Source: Subdoligranulum sp. (GTDB taxonomy: Bacteria > Bacillota > Clostridia > Oscillospirales > Ruminococcaceae). From it: a stretch of DNA of 28,454 nt. The DNA is taken from contig SFIE01000037.1 in NCBI GenBank assembly GCA_004555405.1, forward strand, positions 1 through 28,454, read 5' to 3'. The position numbers and the translations under genes were made by a program. A model generated the notes under the pieces. It was given only the letters and a program-made list of their open reading frames with translations. It had not been told where the DNA came from and did no database searches. This document shows positions 23,833 to 28,454 of the stretch, piece by piece. Each line of letters opens with the position of its first letter. The first letter of the stretch is position 1.

Positions 23833-24447
23833 TCAAACCGCGGGCTTTACCAGCACGGCCATGCAGCCCTGCTCGGCGTGGCGGCCTTCGGCCAGGGGCC
23901 GGGGCCATGCCGAGGGGGCGTTTTCGGCGTGCAGAGGATCGTTGAACCAATAATGCTCGCTGTCCATGCCCACCAGCAGCATACAATGCTCGTTGCTGCG
24001 CCAGTGGAACACCTCGCCCGTATCCTCCAGCAGCCAATCCGGCCCGGGAATGGCGGGGCGGGCATCAATGGTGGCCCAGTATGCCACCGGGATACCGGCG
24101 GCAAGGCTTGCCGCCAGCGTTTCGGCATCGGCACGATCGGCAGCCTCGGCACGGTAGGGCGCGCCCAGCGCTGCAAAGGCTTTGTTTAAAAACACGGCCA
24201 GCGCGCCGGACCAGCAGCCCATGCCCTCGGGGTCATCGGGGCGGCCCGCAAAGCACTTGCGGGGGTCAGGGCCCACCAGCGTGCCGTTTTGCTGCGAAAA
24301 ATCGCGGCATTCCAAAAATTCATCCACCCAGCGCTGCATGGTCATGGGCAGGCCCAGTGCGTTCAGCAGCATCACGGCGGTGGCGCTTTCACAGCCGGTG
24401 GGCCAGTTTTTGGTCTGGTCGATGCACGGCGTCTGAATCAGGTTCAT
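23833..24447 (-). CDS. C39-like cysteine peptidase family protein
   Basis: The 204-residue protein has the arrangement of the peptidase C39-like family: WPTGCESATAVMLLNALG with the candidate nucleophile Cys19, a downstream SNEHCMLLVGMD with His154, and YWFNDPL with Asn169/Asp170 as the third residue. No signal peptide, membrane segment or ABC transporter domain is present, so it is not a bacteriocin exporter; a cytosolic role is implied. Its ATG overlaps the stop of the antiporter gene in an ATGA junction, so the two are translationally coupled. The substrate is unknown. Length is ordinary for the stand-alone members of the family. Confidence 0.8.
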   Translation of the reverse strand: MNLIQTPCIDQTKNWPTGCESATAVMLLNALGLPMTMQRWVDEFLECRDFSQQNGTLVGPDPRKCFAGRPDDPEGMGCWSGALAVFLNKAFAALGAPYRAEAADRADAETLAASLAAGIPVAYWATIDARPAIPGPDWLLEDTGEVFHWRSNEHCMLLVGMDSEHYWFNDPLHAENAPSAWPRPLAEGRHAEQGCMAVLVKPAV

Positions 24448-25988
24448 ACGGCAGCAGTTTCCTTGTCTGCTTCTTCGGCATCGGCCTTATCAGCGGAAAA
24501 CTTTTTCAGGCACAGCAGCACGCCGATCAGCATGGCAGAGCACAGCACCAGCGTGATGAGCCAGTTCTTGCACAAACCGGCGATCACATAGCCGATCACG
24601 CAGATCACCGCCACAATGGAGGCGTACTGCATCTGGGTTTGCACATGGTTGATATGGTTGCACTGGGCACCCGCGCTGGACATGATGGTGGTGTCCGAAA
24701 TGGGAGAAACATGGTCGCCGCACACAGCACCGGCCAAAACAGCGGAAACGGCAATGATCATCATGTGCGAGTCAACGCCGTTGAACATTTCTACCACAAT
24801 GGGAACCAGAATGGCAAAGGTGCCCCACGAAGTGCCGCTGGAGAATGCCAGGAACAGGGCCACGGCAAACATAACAGCCGGCACAAAAATGCTGGCGCGG
24901 GCATTTTCGCCCACAACGGTGCGCACAAATTCGCCAATGCCCAGATTGTCGCCCATGCCCTTCAGCGTCCATGCGAAGGTGAGGATCAGGATCGAGGCGG
25001 TCATCAGCTTGGCACCCTCGGGCAGTGCGCCCATAAAGTCGTGCAGGGTCACCACACGGCGGGGCAGATACATGATGAACATCACCACCAAGGTGACCAT
25101 GGTGGCAAAAATCAGGCTCAGCGTGGCGTTGCAGTTGGCAAAGCAGTCGATAATGCCCACTTCACCTGCCAGATGGCCGGTGTAGATCATGGCGAACACG
25201 GCGCTGGCGATCAGCACCAGCACGGGCAGCACCAAGTCGATTACCATACCGTTGGGCTTTGCTTCTTCCTCGGAATCGGCGTTCTGGAAATCCTCCGCAC
25301 CGCTGGTGAACAGATCGCCCTTGGCGGCGTTGCGCTCATGGGTGCGCATGATGCCGAAGTCGATGCCCGAGATGCACAGGAAAAATACCATCAGCAGGGT
25401 GAGCAGCGCATACAGATTGAAGGGAATGGTGCTCAAAAACAGCTGGAAGCCGGTGAGGGAGCTGCCCTTTGGCACATAGCTGTTTACGGCAGCGGCCCAG
25501 CTGGAAATGGGGGCAATGATGCACACCGGTGCGGCGGTGGCGTCAATGATATAGGCCAGCTTGGCACGGGAAACCTTAAAGCGGTCGGTCACAGGGCGCA
25601 TCACCGAGCCAACGGTGAGGCAGTTGAAGTAGTCATCCACAAAGATCAGGCAGCCCAGGCCGGAAGTGGCCAGCAAAGCCTGACGCTTGTTTTTGATGTG
25701 GCGGGTCGCCCAGTTGCCGTAAGCAGCCGAACCGCCCGAGCGCTGCATCAGCACGATGATCATGCCCAGCAGCACATCAAAAATGATGATGTTCATATCC
25801 ATGCTGTTCACCATGGTGGTAAACAGGGTTTCAAAGGTGCCCCAGGGGCTGAAGTTGGCGGTGAACAGCGCGCCGAGCAGCACACCGATAAACAGCGAGC
25901 TGTAAACTTCCTTGGTAATCAGTGCCAGCACAATGGCGGTCACGGGCGGAACCAGCGACCAGAATGTGCCGAACATTGCACTTTCCAT
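24444..25988 (-). CDS. Na+/H+ antiporter NhaC family protein
   Basis: A 514-residue membrane protein with about eleven to twelve hydrophobic segments. It shows IFVDDYFNCLTVGSVMRPVTD, IIAPISSWAA, FSSGTSWGTFAILVPI and GDHVSPISDTTIMSSAGA (read here in parts), all landmarks of the NhaC/ion transporter superfamily. Members exchange sodium for protons or, in some cases, amino acids or malate/lactate; the exact ion couple is not fixed by sequence. The central loop around residues 225-250 is charged, and the C-terminus is acidic and cytosolic. The start at 25988 follows GGAGG; an in-frame ATG 14 codons earlier has no ribosome site. A strong promoter lies upstream. The peptidase gene overlaps its stop codon. 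Confidence 0.92.
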   Translation of the reverse strand: MESAMFGTFWSLVPPVTAIVLALITKEVYSSLFIGVLLGALFTANFSPWGTFETLFTTMVNSMDMNIIIFDVLLGMIIVLMQRSGGSAAYGNWATRHIKNKRQALLATSGLGCLIFVDDYFNCLTVGSVMRPVTDRFKVSRAKLAYIIDATAAPVCIIAPISSWAAAVNSYVPKGSSLTGFQLFLSTIPFNLYALLTLLMVFFLCISGIDFGIMRTHERNAAKGDLFTSGAEDFQNADSEEEAKPNGMVIDLVLPVLVLIASAVFAMIYTGHLAGEVGIIDCFANCNATLSLIFATMVTLVVMFIMYLPRRVVTLHDFMGALPEGAKLMTASILILTFAWTLKGMGDNLGIGEFVRTVVGENARASIFVPAVMFAVALFLAFSSGTSWGTFAILVPIVVEMFNGVDSHMMIIAVSAVLAGAVCGDHVSPISDTTIMSSAGAQCNHINHVQTQMQYASIVAVICVIGYVIAGLCKNWLITLVLCSAMLIGVLLCLKKFSADKADAEEADKETAAV

Positions 25989-26045
25989 GATTCTTTCCTC
26001 CTTATAATTCGCATGGCCAGTCGAGAGCAATGCGCGAATAAAACA

Positions 26046-26074
26046 ATTATCACTTTAAAAGCGTAACTTGTCAA
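26046..26074 (-). promoter_or_regulatory. Strong promoter of the antiporter-peptidase unit
   Basis: On the minus strand a perfect TTGACA (26074-26069) and GATAAT (26051-26046) are spaced by exactly 17 bases, about 58 bases before the antiporter start. Confidence 0.8.
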
Positions 26075-26113
26075 CCGCAAAAACGCCATTACAGGCCGAA
26101 AATAGCCTTTTTT

Positions 26114-26818
26114 TCAGATTTTTCCGCAATTTTCCACGCCGGTCACCCGCAAAAGGCCCTCGTGAACGGTGAAATGCACCTCAAAGCCCGCAAATTCCAT
26201 GCCGTACACACGGCCGGGGTCGTCCTGATAAGCAGGGCGCGGGTCCTGCGCAAGCACCTGCGTAAGGGCCTCGCGCTTTTCACAGGGCACCTTTTCCCAA
26301 AGGCCCGGGGCATACTCTACCGCAAGGCGATGCCCGCCGGTGTGCCGGGTGAAACCGGCCTTGGCGTTGGGATGGCTGTCGGTGAAGGGCAGGTAGGGCT
26401 TAATGTCCAGAATGGGGGTGCCGTCCATCAGATCCGCCCCCCGCACCCAGATCACCGGGCCTTCGGGGGTGGCGGCCTCCACATGGTCCAGCTCTACGCT
26501 GGAAAGGCCGATGGCGTTGGGCCGAAACGGCGAGCGCGTGGCAAACACGCCCATGCGGGTGTTGCCGCCAAGGCGCGGCGGGCGCACCGTGGGGCTCCAG
26601 GTACTGCGCACGGCACGGCTGAACTGCCAGATCAGCCACAGGTGGCTGTAATCCTGCAGCCCGCGCAGGGCATCGGCGTTTCGGTATTCGGGCTCAAACA
26701 CGATTTTGGCCATCAGATCCGGCGCAAGGCCGCTTTGGCGCGGCACGCCGAACTTGGTGGCAAACTCGGTGTGAATATGGCCAATGATCTTGACCGGAAA
26801 AATTTCGGGCTGGCTCAT
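26114..26818 (-). CDS. trmO: tRNA (N6-threonylcarbamoyladenosine-37) N6-methyltransferase TrmO
   Basis: TrmO (YaeB/TsaA, UPF0066) uses S-adenosylmethionine to methylate t6A37 in certain tRNA-Thr, which improves decoding. The 234-residue protein shows the family pattern: IGHIHTEFATKFGVPRQSGL at the start, DYSHLWLIWQFS, then RLGGNTRMGVFATRSPFRPN with the SAM-contacting residues, GADLMDGTPILDIKPYLPFTD, and a C-terminal domain. The ATG has AAAGGAG about 12 bases upstream. It lies 38 bases after the ProX-like gene on the same strand, so the two form a likely tRNA-related unit. Only a weak hairpin follows before the antiporter promoter. Confidence 0.95.
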   Translation of the reverse strand: MSQPEIFPVKIIGHIHTEFATKFGVPRQSGLAPDLMAKIVFEPEYRNADALRGLQDYSHLWLIWQFSRAVRSTWSPTVRPPRLGGNTRMGVFATRSPFRPNAIGLSSVELDHVEAATPEGPVIWVRGADLMDGTPILDIKPYLPFTDSHPNAKAGFTRHTGGHRLAVEYAPGLWEKVPCEKREALTQVLAQDPRPAYQDDPGRVYGMEFAGFEVHFTVHEGLLRVTGVENCGKI

Positions 26819-26856
26819 AGCAACAGTGTTCTCCTTTGGGGCAGGGCCAAGGGGCC

Positions 26857-27408
26857 TCAGTCTTCTCCGTGCAGTTCCACAAAAGTGGGCTCGTGATGCA
26901 AAGCGGGCAGCAGCGTTTCAAAAAGGTCGCTGGTTTTAAACCGCACGCTGCTGGTGTTGATCATGGGGTGGCAGGCAAAATATTCGGGCTTTTGCAGATC
27001 GCTGTCCACCAGCAGGCGCACCTTGTGCTCGGTGTCGTTCATAAGGCCCATCACCGTCACGCTGCCGGGGGTGAGATCCATCATTTCGGCCAGCAGTGCT
27101 TCATCGCCAAAGCTCAGGCGTGCAACGCCCAGCTGGCCCGAAAGCTCCTTGGTGCGAAAATTCTTGTGGGCGGGCATGGTGAGCAGATAAAAGCAGGTTT
27201 TCTGGCGGTTGCACAAAAACAGATTTTTGCAGATGCCGCAGCCCAGGGCAACCGCCACATCGTCACAGTCGGTCATGGTGGCGGCAGCGGGGTGATCGAT
27301 GCGGTCATATTGGATCTGCAGGCTGTCTAAAAGATCATAGCAGCGCTGCTCTTTTGCAATGCGCGCGGCAAAATCGGCCGGGCGGCCTTTTTCCAGTGTG
27401 TATGCCAT
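26857..27408 (-). CDS. Prolyl-tRNA deacylase ProX-type (YbaK/ProXp-ala) editing protein
   Basis: Proteins of this YbaK-like domain family hydrolyse mischarged tRNAs; the ProX/PrdX branch clears Ala-tRNA-Pro. The 183-residue protein has the typical elements: KNLFLCNRQKTCFYLLTMPAHKNF with the catalytic-lysine region, KELSGQLGVARLSFGDEALL, then the GSVTVMGLMND loop and the C-terminal FACHPMINTSSVRF motif. This order matches free-standing ProXp-ala and not the shorter YbaK. ProX and not Cys-tRNA editing is an inference from the C-terminal motif. It is the first gene of a unit with trmO. A divergent small-protein gene lies upstream and shares an inverted repeat with it. Confidence 0.9.
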   Translation of the reverse strand: MAYTLEKGRPADFAARIAKEQRCYDLLDSLQIQYDRIDHPAAATMTDCDDVAVALGCGICKNLFLCNRQKTCFYLLTMPAHKNFRTKELSGQLGVARLSFGDEALLAEMMDLTPGSVTVMGLMNDTEHKVRLLVDSDLQKPEYFACHPMINTSSVRFKTSDLFETLLPALHHEPTFVELHGED

Positions 27409-27446
27409 AGCGATGTCTCTCCCTTACATATAAGATAAAAGAATAG

Positions 27447-27530
27447 AACCAGTATAGCACCTTGCAGAAAAAAATTCCAGAAATGCGTTCATGTTCCGAT
27501 TTATAGTACATCACAACCGCTATACTGGTT
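27447..27530. promoter_or_regulatory. Divergent promoter region with 11-bp inverted repeat
   Basis: AACCAGTATAG at 27447-27457 and its exact complement CTATACTGGTT at 27520-27530 face each other. Each arm contains the -10-like TATACT of one direction: minus strand (27456-27451) toward the deacylase gene and plus strand (27521-27526) toward the 37-residue gene. A weak minus -35 (TGGAAT, 27479-27474) is 17 bases away. The plus -35 is not clear. Confidence 0.45.
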
Positions 27531-27594
27531 ACAGAAGCAAAAGAAGCGGGCGGCGCACCCTGCCGCGTTTATCTGAGAATATAGGAGAAAAACA

Positions 27595-27708
27595 ATGGCA
27601 AATTACGAGATCCGATATGTGGGCGGCCATGTGGAAGTATGGCACGGCGGCGAATTTCAGTTCAGCGCGGATACCGCGCGCGAAGCGTGGGAAGAGCTTT
27701 CGGCATAA
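27595..27708 (+). CDS. 37-residue hypothetical protein
   Basis: An ATG preceded by TAGGAGAAAA, an almost ideal ribosome site, opens a 37-codon frame. The peptide starts MANYEIRYVGGHVEVWHGGE and ends in FQFSADTAREAWEELSA. It reads like a compact beta-hairpin followed by an acidic helix, and has no signal peptide or membrane segment. I do not recognise a named family. A -10 like element lies about 70 bases upstream. A minus-strand terminator overlaps the stop codon. Good ribosome site and protein-like composition make it a probable real gene, but function is unknown. Confidence 0.6.
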   Translation: MANYEIRYVGGHVEVWHGGEFQFSADTAREAWEELSA

Positions 27709-27736
27709 AAAACGCCCCGGCTTTCACCGAGGCGTT
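27707..27736 (-). terminator. Minus-strand terminator downstream of the DUF559 gene
   Basis: AACGCC at 27711-27716 pairs with GGCGTT at 27731-27736; an inner CGG/CCG continues the stem past one mismatch. On the minus strand it ends in six T residues. It would stop transcripts coming from the DUF559 gene before they run antisense into the 37-residue gene. Confidence 0.7.
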
Positions 27737-27820
27737 CGTAAGACAGTTAACAGAGCGTATCGGTGCGGATACACTCCGTTTCGTTATGCGATTATGACAT
27801 ATGGCACAGTTGCAGGCAGC

Positions 27821-27871
27821 CCCCCTTGGCTCTCCCTCTGGGAGAGCTGTCACCGAAGGTGACTGAGAGGG
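27821..27871 (+). repeat. Palindromic repeat, left arm of the DUF559 cassette
   Basis: Two hairpins in a row: GCTCTCCC/GGGAGAGC at 27829-27847 and GTCACC/GGTGAC at 27849-27863 with a GAA loop, ending in TGAGAGGG. It matches, inverted, the arm at 28237-28283. The DUF559 stop codon begins two bases beyond it. The form is that of a REP-like or MITE-end sequence. Confidence 0.85.
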
Positions 27872-27873
27872 CT

Positions 27874-28230
27874 TTACAGGCGTTTTTGAATGGTGATATC
27901 AATTTGTGTGCACACGCCGCGAAAATTCCTATCAACATCTCGGTTGGAAAAACGCAGAACCTCCAATCCAAGCGCTGTCAAAAATGCGGAACGCTCAGAA
28001 TCATAGGCCGTCCCCTGAGGCTCATAGTGTTGAGAACCATCCAATTCAATCACTAACTTGGCAGAAGCACAATAAAAGTCTACGATAAATCTCCCGATGA
28101 TTCGCTGCTTATAAATCTTCACCGGGTATTTGCGGAGGAAAAGATACCATAGCTTTCGTTCGTGGGGCGTCATCTCACTGCGTAACCGCCGGGCGTTTTC
28201 CAGTTGACTGTTGTCCTTTGGTATGGTCAT
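27874..28230 (-). CDS. DUF559 (COG2852, Vsr-like) endonuclease-domain protein
   Basis: The 118-residue protein matches the DUF559 family, related to very-short-patch-repair endonucleases of the PD-(D/E)XK fold. Landmarks are the start LRSEMTPHERKLWYLFLR, then YKQRIIGRFIVDFYC with the catalytic-type Asp, LVIELDGSQHYE with the E-x-D-G core, and the C-terminal LGLEVLRFSNRDVDRN. All core acidic residues look intact, and the length is typical for free-standing members. The activity of DUF559 proteins in cells is not established. The gene is enclosed by inverted palindromic repeats, with 6 bases between one arm and its ATG and 2 between the other arm and its stop. The ribosome site GAGAGGG lies in the repeat itself. 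A mobile or repeat-maintenance role is an inference. Confidence 0.88.
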   Translation of the reverse strand: MTIPKDNSQLENARRLRSEMTPHERKLWYLFLRKYPVKIYKQRIIGRFIVDFYCASAKLVIELDGSQHYEPQGTAYDSERSAFLTALGLEVLRFSNRDVDRNFRGVCTQIDITIQKRL

Positions 28231-28236
28231 GTTTTT

Positions 28237-28283
28237 CCCTCTCAGTCGGCTGCGCCGACAGCTCTCCCAAAGGGAGAGCCAAG
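28237..28283 (-). repeat. Palindromic repeat, right arm of the DUF559 cassette
   Basis: This arm is the inverted counterpart of 27821-27871. Its hairpins are GTCGGC/GCCGAC at 28245-28259 with a TGC loop and GCTCTCCC/GGGAGAGC at 28261-28279 with an AAA loop. The first hairpin differs in sequence from that of the left arm but stays fully paired. Confidence 0.85.
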
Positions 28284-28368
28284 TGCCGCGCGCAATGCAC
28301 TACACCGAACGGTGTATAGAAGCGAGCCCTTGTTATCTGTTCGACAAACTGGAAGTTATCGAGATGTG

Positions 28369-28454
28369 TTAAACGGGTGTTCCTACTTCAATCAGGTTTC
28401 CGTCAGGGTCATAAAACCTAACCACCTTTTGCCCCCAACTGTGTGTCATCAGGC
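28369..28454 (-). CDS. C-terminal end of a VOC/glyoxalase-family protein (partial)
   Basis: On the minus strand the frame running in from the window edge reads SWGQKVVRFYDPDGNLIEVG and stops three residues later at 28369-28371. The phrase FYDPDGNLIE is the classic end of vicinal-oxygen-chelate proteins (glyoxalase I, bleomycin or fosfomycin resistance relatives), with the Glu as the usual metal ligand. Only 27 residues are inside the window, so the substrate cannot be guessed. The 85 bases between it and the repeat hold nothing else that I recognise. Confidence 0.75.
   Translation of the reverse strand, partial: LMTHSWGQKVVRFYDPDGNLIEVGTPV

Noticed and set aside
24081..26066. A 661-codon plus-strand frame opposite the antiporter and peptidase genes
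   Set aside because: It spans two coupled genes with clear family motifs, and its sequence is a His/Gly/Gln-rich shadow.
27763..28088. Plus-strand frames of 60-97 codons over the DUF559 cassette
   Set aside because: They translate the palindromic repeat and the antisense of a good DUF559 gene. Such peptides are common repeat artefacts.
1..28454. CRISPR arrays, tRNA or rRNA genes, prophage or transposase genes
   Set aside because: I looked for regularly spaced repeats, tRNA-like cloverleaf ends and transposase motifs and saw none. The only direct tandem repeat is the two-unit one at 8-29.

Overview
The window is GC-rich coding DNA with short AT-rich intergenic gaps, Gram-positive style ribosome binding sites (AGGAG/GGAGA), sigma-A type promoters, intrinsic terminators, a T-box leader and an [FeFe] hydrogenase. 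This fits an anaerobic Clostridia genome, plausibly a gut Oscillospiraceae/Ruminococcaceae relative (Faecalibacterium, Gemmiger or Subdoligranulum type). The lineage is an inference from gene content and base composition; no rRNA or other marker is present.

Layout. 1-2774 (+): the YchF ATPase, a small membrane export protein and a LysR regulator. 2775-3407 has no gene: it holds a possible structured RNA with its own promoter, an interspersed repeat with terminal inverted repeats, and two terminators. 3408-7340 (-): a MATE transporter and a threonine-aldolase-like PLP enzyme in one unit, then a COG2509-type FAD dehydrogenase. 7648-18341 (+) is a branched-chain amino acid block: ilvB-ilvN (copy 1), a T-box leader, ilvA, ridA, a DUF815 AAA+ ATPase, ilvB-ilvN (copy 2), ilvC and ilvD. 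18361-18484 is a second, inverted copy of the repeat, followed by a strong terminator. 18534-22114 (-): a two-gene hydrogenase unit, a flavoprotein with NuoF-like and GltD-like parts overlapping an [FeFe] hydrogenase. 22388-25988 (-): an NhaC-type antiporter overlapping a C39-like cysteine peptidase, then a second MATE transporter that starts with TTG. 26114-27408 (-): trmO and a ProX-type prolyl-tRNA deacylase. 27595-27708 (+): a 37-residue hypothetical protein. 27821-28283: a DUF559 nuclease-like gene tightly enclosed by inverted palindromic repeats. 28369-28454 (-): the C-terminus of a VOC/glyoxalase protein cut by the window edge.

How the genes work together. The ilv block can convert threonine to 2-oxobutyrate (IlvA), clear reactive enamines (RidA), make acetohydroxy acids with two separate synthases, and carry them through IlvC and IlvD to the 2-oxo acid precursors of isoleucine and valine. 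The transaminase is not in the window. IlvA alone sits behind a tRNA-sensing T-box. The hydrogenase and flavoprotein probably move electrons among ferredoxin, NAD(P)H and H2. TrmO and the deacylase both act on tRNA quality.

The most unusual items are the DUF559 cassette boxed by repeats whose hairpins differ by compensating changes, the interspersed repeat found in two convergent gene junctions, the possible structured RNA at 2867-3099, and the hydrogenase-flavoprotein pair without a NuoE subunit. All comparisons were made by eye.
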